From assembly GCA_004194705.1 (NCBI GenBank), contig SADC01000245.1, positions 62,001-126,000 on the forward strand: a DNA stretch of 64,000 nt. The letters are read 5' to 3'. The position numbers and the translations under genes were made by a program. Below the pieces are notes generated by a model, which saw only the letters and a list, made by a program, of their open reading frames with translations, made no database searches and had not been told where the DNA came from. Every line of letters begins with the position of its first letter. Position 1 is the first letter of the stretch. This document shows, piece by piece, positions 43,706 to 55,718 of the stretch. Source of the DNA: Ditylenchus dipsaci. Lineage: Eukaryota > Nematoda > Chromadorea > Rhabditida > Anguinidae.

Positions 43706-44255
43706 CCACATTTTTTTTCCAGTGGAAGTCCATCGAACTGCCGCTGGTAGTCCACCAAATTGCCAGTGGTACACCACCTATTGCCATTGGTACGCCACCG
43801 AATTGCCAGTGGTACACCACCAAATTACCAGTGGTATACCACTAAATGCCAGTGGAAGTCCACCAAATTGCCACTGGCAGTCGATGGAGTCCATTGGTAA
43901 TTTGGTGGACTTCCACTGGCAATTCGCTGGACTCCACTGGATTAAAATTAGCTGTGTAATACTAACACTAATCAGACTAACGTGTTGAGGGGGCCTAACG
44001 TCCATTTTTAGGAGGAACCAAATGACCCATTTTATGTAAAGGGGCCAAACGTCCCTTCTTTATAGGAGGGGGGGGGGGCAAACTTCCGAGAGCCAAACGG
44101 CCGCGAAGGCCAACGGCCGGTCTTAAATAGTGAAATAATAATATGTCTAACTCCTAACTCAAATAACGGTTTATTGAGTGCACCAGCAACAATAACAAAA
44201 GCTATAGGTCAAACACAAAGAAGACTATAGATGTACTAGATGTTCTTCCGACCTT

Positions 44256-44898
<643 letters not shown>

Positions 44899-45137
44899 TG
44901 TTTTTCTGCAGCGAATATCTGAATGAAAAAGACAAGTAGAGAATTTTTTGGGATCACGAAACAATGTTTCTAGCACAACCAACGATGACAACATCTCGGC
45001 AATTCAAAAGATCCCACATAGACCGATAAAAGGTTTTGCGGAAATTCAAAATCCTTTTTGTTTTTGTATTTTTTCTTCGAAAATCCGGAATAGGACACTT
45101 TTCTCGGACATTTTCGTGGGTCATTAATTAGGAGCGT

Positions 45138-45182
45138 ATACGTTATGTTAACTGCGTCCAAATTTGGACGCAGTTCAGATAA
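45138..45182. repeat. Perfect-stem hairpin upstream of eS26 copy A
   Basis: GTTATGTTAACTGCGTCC / GGACGCAGTTCAGATAAC around AAATTTGG. The copy B counterpart (49303-49345) is a fully perfect stem. It lies about 240-285 bp upstream of the eS26 start codon. Confidence 0.7.
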
Positions 45183-45209
45183 CATCAATAAACGATTATT
45201 TTACAGTTA

Positions 45210-45300
45210 CAGTCAAACCTCGATATAACGAACCCCTTTGGACGGCCACAAGTTCTTATATGGAGGGTACGTTGTATCGAGGGTATACTTTGAGTCATTT
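45210..45300. repeat. Left end of a TACAGTC-type pogo element
   Basis: After TA: CAGTCAAACCTCGATATAACG, repeated GGTACGTTGTATCGAGGGTA. The paralogue starts at 49371. Right end not located. Confidence 0.6.
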
Positions 45301-45354
45301 AACGTAATCACTGGCCAAATAGGCGCTGTACGAGAAGGTAAAAAATAGGCTAGG

Positions 45355-45850
45355 AGACATTGGCAAAACGACATTTGCCCAAACGACATTTGGCAAAACG
45401 ACATTTGCCCAAACGGACATTTTGGCAAAACGACATATTGCCAAAAAACGACATTGGCAAATGGCTAAATAGACAACCAAGCCCATTATTTTTCAGATTT
45501 TTACCTTCACTCAGCTTAGAATAATGGCTGAACACAATCTGAAAATTTTTGGGAAAATGTGAAAAATATTTGTCTTGTTCCTCTGTTGGCGCCTTTGACA
45601 AATGTCGTTGGGCAAATGTCGTTGCCAAACGTTCGTTTGGGCAAATGTCGTTTTTGCCAAATGCCGTTTGGCCAAAAGATACGTTTGCCAAATGTCGTTT
45701 TTGCCAAATGGTCTCCTAGCCAAAAATATTCGGTTAAAAAGGCACATTGGTAAAAAACTTTTTGGTAAATTTTTTTTTGGTAAAGACACATTGGTTTAAG
45801 GCATATTTGGTAAAATTTCTTTGGTAAAGGCAACATGTGGTAGAAAACTT
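45355..45850. repeat. Inverted array of GGCAAAACGACATTT units
   Basis: Left side has tandem GGCAAAACGACATTTGCCCAA-like units (about 17 bp); right side (45600-45730) has them inverted (GCAAATGTCGTTTTTGCC), then TTTGGTAAA-type units to 45850. Overlapping frames on both strands are repeat artefacts. A diverged relative is at 51780-52020. Confidence 0.75.
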
Positions 45851-46084
45851 TTTTGGTATAGCACTTTTTTTCGTGGATATTTTTGAGGTATTTTGGTCAT
45901 GAGGTCTTTTTTAGGCCATAATCTTTATTTCGACGCGGATTGGCTGTTTTGGTCACAGAGACACCGTTTTTCGGAGGGGCATAAACAGTTTCCCCAATCA
46001 TTCTAAGCCACTTATAGCTCTCCGAACCCCGTTAAGCACCTAGTGACCCAGGACATGAATCGAGCGTTCTCTACTCAGGACTAT

Positions 46085-46735
46085 TGCACCCAGAGGGGCT
46101 TGAACCAGCGACCTTGTTGATGAGTGCATGGACTTCTACATCACTCAAATACTCAAAATCATGTCAAAAAAATAAGGTATGCGACTAGGTTGGATGCGGA
46201 ACAGCAACCTACATCACGACTTATAATCGCTCAGAACTCCATCAGAGGGACGAACCAAACCAAGTGGTCGTCCACTTGGATTCGAAAATGTTTTTTACGT
46301 TTCCGGGTTCTAAAACATTTTTTTGCACTAATTCGAGCATCCTGAAGATGGTTTGACAGTGGCGAAATCACGTTTATTCGAGAAATTTTGAGTTATTGCT
46401 AACGATTGATTCTTGAAAAAACATGCTTTTATTACTGTCAAAGCCATCTTCAGGATGCTCAATTAAGTGCAAAAAATGTTTTAGAACCCGGAAACGTGAA
46501 AAACATTTTCGATCCAAGTGGACGACCACTTGGTTTTGGTTCGTCCCTTGGATGGAGTTCTGAACGATTATAAGTCGTGATGTAGAGGTTGTTTTAGAAC
46601 CCGGAAACGTCAAAAAAAACAATTTTTGATCCAAGTGGACGACCACTTGGTTTGGTCACACTGGATGATGGGGTTGTTAGTGACTCTAAGGGCTGATTTA
46701 GAGGTCGCTGGTTCGAATTCACCTGAGCGTATACC
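46085..46735. mobile_element. Fold-back element with tRNA-like ends
   Basis: Arms pair 46200-46370 with 46430-46590 (CAAGTGGTCGTCCACTTGG and complement), followed by a partial third copy of the arm. The outer ends carry B-box-like GGCTTGAACCAGCGACC (reversed) and AGGTCGCTGGTTCGAA. Confidence 0.65.
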
Positions 46736-47055
46736 TTTTTCACCAATTAAAGATATAAAAACAGGCGTTTGACTTTTCAGGGTGTTTGGGTGAATTTACC
46801 CCTACTCTGGAGTTACCTGGATATCAGCCTGTCGAGGTGGTAGCCACCCAGCTTTGGAGTTGGGTAGGTAAAATTGCACTTTGGTCTTAAACAAGCCGCA
46901 TTCCTCACACAATTTTAAGTAAGAAAAAATGGTTTATTTTTTATTCTAAAGAAATTTAATTTTGTAGGCCATCCAGGTGGACATCCACCTGACCAGGAGG
47001 TAACCACTGCATGTTTTGGGGTTTGCGTGGGTGAAATATTGATTTTGGTCCTAAC
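46736..47055. other. Spacer left of duplicated block B
   Basis: Includes two GGTGGTAGCCACC / GGTAACCACTGC-like short motifs around GGCCATCCAGGTGGACATCC. No gene supported. Confidence 0.35.
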
Positions 47056-47132
47056 AATAATTGTCTGTGAGTACCCAATCTTATCAGTTTGCATAACTAT
47101 CTGAGGTATTACGCCACGTGCCAATGGCTCAT

Positions 47133-47296
47133 AAACTTACCTGCTGGGAGTTCGAGGTGATCACCAAGACCGCGGCTCTGTGGTGAGGCTTGCCCATTGC
47201 ACTTGAGGCGCAGGCTGACCTGTATGGCGGCTCCAAACTGGGGTAGCCAACAGCTAAATTTTTGCGTGTGTGGGGGACGGGGTTCGCGCCTCCCAC
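47133..47296 (+). ncRNA. U1 snRNA, copy 2, with small indels
   Basis: Full 164-nt span with 5' AAACTTACCTG, CCATTGCACTTGAGG loop and CTAAATTTTTGCG Sm site. Compared with copies 1, 3 and 4 it lacks one G in stem I (ACCTGCTGGG) and one in GGGTAGCC, and has two extra G plus a C-to-G change in the 3' stem. It is either a pseudogene or affected by sequence error. The promoter blocks upstream (TGTCTGTGAGTACCCAATC; CACGTGCCAATGGCTCAT) are present. Confidence 0.85.
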
Positions 47297-48406
47297 TTAT
47301 ATTTATAAACTGAATTTGATCAAGACTAGCGACTATAACTATCATAAAATAAAAAATTTGAAGGCAGTTTTACACTGCGTCACACAGAGAAAAGGCAGAC
47401 ACCAGCGTTATTTACCGAATACGCATTCTCATCTAGATCTCTAAATTTTTTGGCTAGTTTTTTAAACACGAAAAACGGTTAGTTGTGATTCTGCGATTCT
47501 GACTCAGAATTTCTGACTCAGAATCTTTTTTTCGCTAAAACACGACGGTCAAATGATTTTTTTTTAAATTCTAGTCATAAGTGAGGAAAACCAGGCACTT
47601 AAAATTGGCGAAAACGTGAATTCCATATCTTTGAATTTCTAACTTCTTTCAGATGGTTCTCACGTACATTTGTAGTCCAACATAGCGAATAACATCTTAA
47701 ATGGTGAGCTGGATCAGGGCTATCGATCGCACCCAAATTTTTAGCAGAGTGATCATAGTTTCACAGAGAATCAATAATATGGTCCGGCCGGTTTCCTTTA
47801 TTTCGATGGTCATTTGCATGAAATCGAAAAATGAAAAGGGGAGTAAACTTTATACCGTATTTTTCTATTATTTTTTAATTTTTTTTTAATTTTATATCGA
47901 TACGTTTTTAATTTTTTATATCGATAGCGGGAAAGTTTATTTTATTCAGTGGCGGACCTTAAAAATAGGTCAGAAAACTCTCAGATCAGTAATTATGACC
48001 CAACCTCAGTTCTACTAGATAATCCATGCACTAACTGAACCGATGGTCGTCCACTTGTAGCAATTTTTTAAATATTTTTTTTTGGTTTCCAAACATGTTT
48101 CTGGTTAATACTAACACTGATCAGACTAACGTGTTGAGGGACCAAACGTCCCTTTTTGATAGGAAGAACCAAATGTCCCATTTTATGTAAAGGGGGCCAA
48201 ACGTCCCTTCTTTATAGGAGGGGGGGCAAACTTCCCGAGAAGCCAAACGGTCGCGGGGGCCAAACGGCCCGGTCTTAAATAGTGAAATAATAATATGTCT
48301 AACTCCTAACTCAAATAACGGTTTATTGAGTGCACCAGCAACAATAACAAAAGCTATAGGTCAAACACAAATAAGACTATAGATGTACTAGATGTTCTCC
48401 GACCTT
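47297..48406. other. Duplicated block B between U1 and eS26
   Basis: 47340-47790 parallels 35030-35099 plus 36080-36460; 47930-48104 parallels 37700-37898; 48105 onward parallels 43957 onward. It contains the two empty target sites. No gene inside. Confidence 0.75.
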
Positions 48407-49057
48407 TCAACGAGCAACAGGGGCACCACCACCAAGCTCCACCATCAGCCGTGCGCACTGGACGATCACTCACATTTCGCTGACCAAAGCGCGGCGGCGG
48501 ATTACCTAAATTGAGAAGAATAGCTACTTATTTCGGATGAAAAACCAAGGCTTACGATCTTTGCGAGCTTCACGAGAACGGTTTCGGACCACCTTGCTGT
48601 GAATGGCGCAGGAAATGCAGTAATGCAACTTGTGGTACAGCTTCGGCAGAGCATATTCTAAAAGTGGTTCAAGTAGGCATAAACAGCGACACAAAAGCCA
48701 CTGCGACAAATCAAGAGCACCAAAATACATGAACAAACACTATGTACATTCTGAATACAAATATTCAGAATAGAAAACACGTGAGATATCCCACTTATTT
48801 GGTGCTCCGAAGATTAGTTGCAAAGGCCTTGCACACAAAGACTCTCCTAGAAGCTCACTAACAGACAAAAACTTACGTTCGTAGACAGAGGCATCCGTCA
48901 TGTCACGCACAGCAGCAGCCTCGACGATGTTTCGGACCACGAACTTCTTGATCGCCTTGTCTTTGGGACAACTTCGAGCGCAATTGGTGCATCGGATCGA
49001 CTTGACGTGTCCTCGTCCGTTCTTGTTCCTTCCATGACTTCGGCGCTTGGTCGTCAT
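48407..49057 (-). CDS. rps26: Ribosomal protein eS26 (RPS26), copy B, three coding exons
   Basis: Exons 49057-48877, 48657-48556, 48505-48407, phases 1 and 1, GT-AG introns. The protein starts [18 protein letters not shown]. It has the eS26 zinc-binding and core motifs ([55 protein letters not shown]) and ends REARKDRNPPPRF plus a Gly/Ala/Arg tail. Length about 126 aa, normal for the family. One extra base near 48434 shifts the last dozen codons; without it the tail reads through to the conserved-type VAR stop. A probable 5'UTR intron ends at cattcag just upstream of the ATG. Highly expressed small-subunit protein at the mRNA exit site. A near-identical broken copy lies 4.2 kb to the left. 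Confidence 0.9.
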
Positions 49058-49974
49058 TGTTTTCTTGCAGAGAATATCTGAATGAAAAAGACAAGTAGAG
49101 AATTTTTTTGGGATCACAAAACAATGTTTCTAGCACAACCAAACGATGACAACATCTCGGCAATTCAAAAGATCCCACATAGACCGATAAAAGGTTTTGC
49201 GGCAATTGAAAATCTTTTTTTTGTTGTTTGTATTTCTTCGAAAATCCGGCATAGGACACTTTTCCTCGGACATTGTGCGGGGTCATTAATTTGGTGCGTG
49301 TACGCTATGTTAACTGCGTCCAAATTTGGACGCAGTTAACATAACATCAATAAACGATATATTGCAGTTACAGTCAAACCTCGATCTAACGAATCCCTGG
49401 GTACCGGCCACAATGTTCGTTATATGGAGGGTTACGTTGTATGGAGGGTATACTTTAAGTCATTTAACGTAATCACTGGCCAAATAGGCGTCAAAAATGT
49501 TCGTTATATCAGGGATTTCGTTGTATCTAGATTTTGCCGCCACATTCGAAACCAACTTAAAAGGCAAGAATGGGCATACCAGCGCGATACGCTGAAAAAT
49601 AGGCGGGAGCTGAAATGAGAGATATCCGATAAAACCCAAAGTATATGGTTCTGGCCGGTTTCCTTTGTTTCGATGGTCATTTGCATAAAATCGAAAAATC
49701 AAAGGGGAGTAAACTTTAAGTACGTATCGCCTAGGGTCGAAGGTTCAAATCCCACTAGGTGCACATTTTGCATATTTTATATAAAGTTCACTGACTACGA
49801 GGGCAAAAAACTATCGTGAAACCGATTGGAATTATTTCCAGCACTGCTTAACTGTCAGCTAAGGTCCTAATTTCGGGATTTCATGCAAATGACAGCCCTG
49901 TGTAGGATCGCATGGAATCAGACATCGTTGAATGTTTTTTTTACATTCTAGCTCTAAGTGAATATTACCCTAAA
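49058..49974. other. eS26 5' flank and repeats
   Basis: 49303-49345 is a perfect hairpin (GTTAACTGCGTCCAAATT...). 49371-49540 is a TACAGTC-type element (CAGTCAAACCTCGATCTAACG). 49650-49715 repeats 47790-47855 (GTTTCGATGGTCATTTGCAT). 49725-49770 has a tRNA-like B box (AAGGTTCAAATCCCAC). No protein gene. Confidence 0.55.
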
Positions 49975-50685
49975 TTTCCGCGTATAACTCGCGGGTTATC
50001 TATGGTGCAATTAAAGGAGAAGCCTAGGTCAGAGGTTCGAATATCACTGTGTGCACATCCTATTTTTTTTCTTTTTGTATTCATAGGTTTGGTGTCAAAA
50101 TCATCCTCAGGCCCTAGGCTATCTAACAAAATCATCGCCGCAGGGTTTCACAGCACCTGGAGCTGTTCTACAGACTGAAACCTGCGAAAATGTGCAAAAT
50201 CGAATGTTCTTGGTTTTTTCTTTGACTGGTTCATTTGGTTTTATCTTACTTTTTTCTAGCCAAGATTCGTGACTTTCATTCCAACTATCATACACAGAGA
50301 AGGTAAAATTGAGTTAAGGCTAAATTTAAAAACACATCAACGGTGCCCAATACCCCAAACTTATCGGCATAAATTTTGGAATGACGTTTTTTGTAATTTA
50401 AATTTACAAAAATGATACATTAATGATAAAACCTAATGAACCAGTCAAAGAAAAAAACCGAAAACAATCGATTTCGCATATTTTCGCAGGTTTTAGTCTG
50501 TAAATCAGCTCCAGGTGCTGGGGAACCCTGCGGCGATGATCTTTTAAGATAGTCAAGGGCCTGAGGATGATTTTGACACCAAACTTATGAATAAGGAGAA
50601 CAAAGAAAGGCAATTAAATAAGTTTGCACCCGCTGGGAATCGAACCTGCAGGGGTGCGGGTTATACGGGGGAATTTATGGTACTT
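49975..50685. mobile_element. Fold-back element with tRNA-like arms, 0.7 kb
   Basis: Ends TACCCTAAATTTCCGCGTAT and complement. The arms carry B-box-like GAGGTTCGAATATC (about 50032) and, reversed, GGGAATCGAACCTGC (about 50634). Inner arms pair over 200 bp (CTGAGGATGATTTTGACACC and complement). No coding content. Confidence 0.7.
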
Positions 50686-51071
50686 TTCCATCTGTGTAAT
50701 AGCTCAAAAGAAAGCCTAAAGTCTTGGTTACATTTTAGTGTATGAAACGTGCGACTTGTAGAAAAAAGTCAGAGAATGTCAATCGAAGCAGTCAAAAAAA
50801 GACCCCGAAAACCATTGATTTTCGGAAAGTAAGCCTATTCTAGCCTATAAATGAGCTCCAATAGGTGTGAGCTTTTTTGGTTAACTATAAATAGGGTTTA
50901 AACGATCCTAAGTAATTTTTTATTTATTATATTATTATTTTTATGCATCCAGAGTTACTCCGATTGATTGGTGTCTAAGGTATGTGGGTGTGCGCATCTC
51001 AACCCCAATTTCTGAATACTTCTCTGCGTAAAATACAGCAGTACCGATAATTTTTTAATTTACAAATATAA
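50686..51071. other. Spacer with C-tract family fragment
   Basis: 50940-51005 carries GCATCCAGAGTTACTCC and TAAGGTATGTGGGTGTGCGC, a broken copy of the C-tract family hairpin. The rest is unremarkable. Confidence 0.4.
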
Positions 51072-51235
51072 GTGGGAGGCGCGAACGCCGTCCCACACAC
51101 GCAAAAATTTAGCTGTTGGCCTACCCCAGTTTGGAGCCGCCATACAGGTCAGCCTGCGCCTCAAGTGCAATGGGCAAGCCTCACCATAGAGCCGCGGTCT
51201 TGGTGATCACCTCGAACTCCCAGCCAGGTAAGTTT
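51072..51235 (-). ncRNA. U1 snRNA, copy 3 (minus strand)
   Basis: Intact 164-nt U1 on the minus strand: 5' AAACTTACCTGGCTGGG, ATTGCACTTGAGG loop, CTAAATTTTTGCG Sm site, terminal stem ending CTCCCAC at 51072. It is paired head to head with copy 4. Confidence 0.95.
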
Positions 51236-51462
51236 ATGAGCCATTGCCACATGGCATATATGACTTGGATATGTCTACAAACTGATGGCATTGGGGTGCT
51301 CACAGACAACTAGTCAATCGGCACTCTCTTTGACATTTGAAGGCATTTAATGCTTTTCTCTCTTTATCTCTTAGACGATATTTGTCTAGTTGTCTGGTAG
51401 TACCCAATCTTATTAGTTTGTAGACATATCCAAGTCATATATGCCATGTGGCAATGGCTCAT
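51236..51462. promoter_or_regulatory. Divergent promoter shared by two U1 snRNA genes
   Basis: The 227 bp between the two U1 start sites carry the conserved blocks in both orientations. ATGAGCCATTGCCACATGGC and ATTGGGGTGCTCACAGAC serve copy 3. GTCTGGTAGTACCCAATC and GCCATGTGGCAATGGCTCAT serve copy 4. The spacing matches the other U1 copies. Confidence 0.75.
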
Positions 51463-51626
51463 AAACTTACCTGGCTGGGAGTTCGAGGTGATCACCAAGA
51501 CCTCGGCTCTATGGTGAGGCTTGCCCATTGCACTTGAGGCGCAGGCTGACCTGTATGGCGGCTCCAAACTGGGGTAGGCCAACAGCTAAATTTTTGCGTG
51601 TGTGGGACGGCGTTCGCGCCTCCCAC
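51463..51626 (+). ncRNA. U1 snRNA, copy 4
   Basis: Intact 164-nt U1: AAACTTACCTGGCTGGG, ATTGCACTTGAGG loop, CTAAATTTTTGCG Sm site and terminal CGGCGTTCGCGCC stem. The downstream TTATATTTATAAACTCGAA is conserved with other copies and may be the 3' processing signal. Confidence 0.95.
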
Positions 51627-52293
51627 TTATATTTATAAACTCGAATTTGAACGGACTACTGCAGCCAGGGGTACACGGACATTTCGTCCATACACCGTGC
51701 TTTCTCTAATCGGTATCTCGGCTAGGGAGACTTGTACTTTATTCGGCTAGGTGAAACTTGGTAAAAACATGAAACATAGTAAAAATCACATTTCGCCAAA
51801 TCGCAATTTGCCAAGAGTAGGTTTTGTCTAAAAGAAAATAGGGCGGCAATTTAGAGTTGAGAAAACTTTTTCAAGTAAAATTCACGTTTGGCAAATTTTA
51901 TTTTGGTAAATGTCGATTGGGTAAATTGCTTCTTTGCGAATATCGATTGGACAATTTTCGTTTTGGCAAATTTCGTATCGGCAATTTTTGTATTCGGCAA
52001 ATCTCGTTTTTGTCAAGTATTTATTTTCAAAAAAATGGACAGAAAAAGTCTATTTTGTATAAAATCAATGAAATCGCAATTCATAGCATTTATTTTTTTT
52101 TTTTTTTTCCTATTCAATTGCTGAATAAATGCGAAAATTCCGGTGAATGAATTTTTTAGAAAAAAAAAAATTTACCAACAATAAGGGGGGGAGAACCAAG
52201 GCATATTTTTTTCGGAAGCACCTTCAACACATATAGAACCCGAAATTGTGACTGTCTAATAATCATCTAATCATCCTGTGCCCAATCTTTTTA
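51627..52293. other. Spacer with TTTGGCAAATTTCG repeats
   Basis: 51780-52020 has about eight diverged TTTTGGCAAATTTCG units, related to the 45.4-45.8 kb array. The rest is AT-rich. No gene supported. Confidence 0.5.
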
Positions 52294-55131
52294 TTAACTT
52301 GTCTGCACATTTTTCAATGTTCTAAATGGTACATTTTGTCGTATTAATTTGCTCATTACTAGCATCATAATTGGATCTACCCCTCGGGAACACATATGCA
52401 ACACTCCATTTATAAAGTTTCTATAGGGAGCAGGTAGGCTTTTAAAGGCTTTATGATTTATTAATATGTAGTTGGGCACAAAGTTGACAAAGCACAACAT
52501 GAAAAGTTGGATGCGGCGTTGCATTTGTTTCGTGGCACGGTCATCTTGACTGTTAGTTTCTGCAAAAAAAGCTATGAATTAAGAATAAGCTGTAAATATA
52601 GTCAAGTTTCGAAATAGTTGACCCTTTAAAGCATACCTGCACGCTCAAGAGAATCGGAGCCGACCCAGGGGCCGGGCCTTTCGAAAATCGGGGCCGGGCG
52701 CCGCATCGGCGCCGGCGCCCTTTGAAAATTCGCGCTGGCGCCGGCGCCCTAAAAGTGGTTTATGATATGTGTTTAACTTAAAAATTTTTGTTTTATTGCT
52801 ATCACGATATACCGTAATTCCTCTAATAAGCCGGCCCCTCTGTGATTCAAAATCGTGTTCTTGGCATTGTGTTTTTGACCCATTTTTTGAAGACTCCTCT
52901 TTGGCAAGTTACCCCTCAATTTGTAGCCATTGTTATGAGCTACAATATACATGGTGACTTGCCTAACAGCGGTCTTCAAAACATAGGTCAAAACACAATG
53001 CCAGAAACCCGTTTTTTGAATTTAGGGGGCCGGCTTATTAGAGGAATTACGGTAAGTAAAATACTAAAAAAGCTTTAAAATGTCAACAGAATATTTGAAA
53101 AATGCAGTAATGCTGTGGTTTCTCAGAGCTGGGCGCCGGCAAATAGGGAAAAAAATTGGCTAAAAATAGGGCGCCGGCGCAAGTATGAAGAGGGCGCGGG
53201 GCGCCGCCTCCGGCGCCCTAAAGTGGTGAAATTTTGCCTGGCGACGGCGCCAGGCGCCCGGAGCCGGCGTCCGTGCAGGTATGCTTTAAAGACAATAGTT
53301 TTTACGCGCAGCGGCTTGTCTAAAAAATCAGCTTGGGGACCAAGGCATCCGAAAATTGAAATTTTCGGTCGATTTCAAGGATGGCTATACGCATTATTTT
53401 TGCCAAGAAGCATTAAAAATGCTAAAACTGCATAGAATTTTCGAGGGTTAACACTTTACAGTTCGGGCGGTTCCCTTGCAAGATATTTTTGAGCCCGTCC
53501 TAACATTACCATTGGCTGGGCCTGAAAAAAAAATAAAACTTAGAAGAAGGGAAGAAACCCCCTGATTTGGGGCTGGGGCCAAAAAAGTTTATTAATATTT
53601 TACCGTCTTGAAGACACCTCCTTCCGACGTCATGCTCCAAATAATCCCAACTCTTATTCAATTTTCGAAATTTTTCAATTAAAATTTGTGCTGGAAATTT
53701 GTGAAAATTTTAAAATTTTCGAGCGTCAGATTGTGACTATGCATTAGATTCTCAAGCAAAGATCTTACTTTTCACATATTTGTCGAACAGCAACTTGGAT
53801 AGTGCTACTATATAAATAAACAAGGAAATTGTGAAGAAACATGTGTAAATTACTCGATTTAAAAGGTTTTGTATGATAGCTGAATTAGATGAAGAAACGG
53901 CTTCGTTAGCGAGAATAGTATAGTATGAATAAACTCTTGTCGGATTTCCTCTATATCCTTCAGGAGGTGTGTACAAAAAGTAGGTAGACCAAACAGTTAG
54001 CAATAGACATATAAACCAACACATTGCACACATGCAAGTAATAAATCTATAAAAGCAAATAATGGAATCTATCATTAAAAGTCTGCAAATAATTCACTCC
54101 GCCATATTTCTCATTTAGGCGCTAGTAGCAAATAAACACATCCTCGTAAAAAAATGCGACACAAGTTCGCAAGACAACAAGCCAATTTCAACAAATTTAA
54201 GACAAAACAATTTAATGCTAAAACCGCCCAAAAAACCAGCGATTTTTTCATGGAAACTGGGTTGGTTGCACGTTGTTATTGTACTTTTCTCAAAATTTTA
54301 CAGGGTTTTTAAAAAAATGTAAAGAAGATAGTCGTAGGTGTGAAAAACTGCATCAAATACATGTGTTGCATCAGGAGGGAATGGCTGTTTCTTTTAGTTT
54401 GAGAAGGAAACAAAGTGTCCATGTATGACATTGCTTCCGCTTAAATTTGTTGAAATTGGCTTGTTGTCTTGCGAGTCTTTGCACCAGTTCTATTAAATTT
54501 CCCCTGCTGATCATTTTGGTATATTGTAGATAAAATTTTTCTTGGAATATTCACAAATACTAAACCAAACCAGGTATCCTTTAAAAATTCAATATTAGAA
54601 ATTCTCTTTTTTCAAATTGGCGCCACCTTTTTGAGTTAATTTATTAGACGAAAAACGAACTAAGGTCACATCCAGGAGGGACATTGATCGCTCTTTCACA
54701 TGGCGCAAAATTTCAATTTTTGACATGTGCTCTAAAGTAGGTTTTCGAGCCGAAATTCGTAAAAAGTTCGATTTTGAAAAAATGGGATTTTTAATATTTT
54801 CAATAATGTTATTTACAATTTAGAAACATTTACAGAAGTGTAATACGTTTTTTAAAAGCCCTTGGAATGGGCTTCAAAATAGTTACAAAATCGAGAATAA
54901 ATGATCACAAAAGTGCTAGTTACGGTTATTAGAATAATGAGAAAATGTCTACCCATAGTTTATAATATAGAAATGATCAGCATGAAATTCTGAGTCTAAC
55001 TGCACAAGTCGCAGAATGCGTACCCGACGTGTTAAGGAATTTGTCATGTATTTTTCGCACTGCTTTCTCACAGCACACAACCATATTCCAACAAGTAACT
55101 TTATTTTTCCTCCAACGACAAACAACAACAT
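52294..55131 (-). CDS. Serpentine (7TM) chemoreceptor-like gene, 5' end incomplete
   Basis: Three minus-strand exons join in phase: 55131 (or further upstream) to 54953, 54082-53769, 52559-52294 (stop). Donors are GTAGAC and GTAAGA; acceptors are ttgcag and ttttgcag. Exon 2 encodes two membrane segments (FITCMCAMCWFICLLLTVW and VIYTCFFTISLFIYIVAL) separated by a polar loop. Exon 3 has a basic loop (TNSQDDRATKQMQRRIQLF), another helix (FMLCFVNFVPNYILI) and a last helix containing VDPIMMLVMSKLIRQ. That last helix resembles TM7 plus the start of the cytoplasmic tail. Nematodes have hundreds of such receptors for odorants and pheromones. Exact class not assigned. The first exon shown (LRLVQLDSEFHADHFYIIN) is less certain. 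Introns hold a palindrome (54160-54480) and a GC-rich MITE (52624-53291). Confidence 0.6.
52624..53291. mobile_element. GGCGCC-rich palindromic element in receptor intron
   Basis: Ends CTTTAAAGCATACCTGCACG and CGTGCAGGTATGCTTTAAAG. Subterminal arms are GGCGCCGGCGCCC-rich. Interrupted by the 52812-53052 MITE. No transposase. Confidence 0.8.
52812..53052. mobile_element. Pogo MITE nested in the GC-rich element
   Basis: TA on both sides. Ends CCGTAATTCCTCTAATAAGC and complement; inner arms GGCATTGTGTTTTTGACC and complement. Same terminal type as the 14347-16548 transposon. Confidence 0.9.
54160..54485. mobile_element. Palindromic MITE in receptor intron
   Basis: Arms CGCAAGACAACAAGCCAATT and its complement, about 45 bp, with AACAAATTTAAG inside. 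Ends not resolved. Confidence 0.6.
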
Positions 55132-55216
55132 TGGGAAACGTGCAACAACATAACGAATAATTAATCATCCATTTCGAAATTTCTCGCGATTCCCCTCAGG
55201 TACTCCAGCTTTGTTC

Positions 55217-55555
<339 letters not shown>

Positions 55556-55718
55556 CTAATGCCGGCCGTCCGTCGGCCGGCCTAAATAGTGAAAAAAGTT
55601 TTCTGATAAATTTTTTACTTAAAAAATGATCTTTATTGAAAAAATTCAACAACTTAAAAAATATATCTCGAGTTATATGTCAGAAGTATTCGAACCTTTA
55701 TCAGTTCTTCATTAACAC

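Larger units (their letters stand above)
37899..43956. mobile_element. 6.06-kb TA-flanked composite element inserted in the duplicated block
   Basis: Ends CACAGCTAATTTTAATCC and GGATTAAAATTAGCTGTG, each preceded or followed by TA. Copy B has one TA at the same point (ctggtTAatactaac, 48103-48104). Subterminal regions (37920-38210, 43700-43940) are arrays of CCAGTGGTANNCCACTGG. The interior is a nest of other elements. No transposase belonging to the outer ends was identified. Confidence 0.85.

Noticed and set aside
45516..45836. Several overlapping 60-110 codon frames on both strands
   Set aside because: Generated by the GGCAAAACGACATTT array; no codon-level structure.
51116..51582. Two matching frames (MAYPSLEPPYRSACASS...) suggesting a duplicated protein gene
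   Set aside because: They are antisense shadows of U1 snRNA copies 3 and 4.
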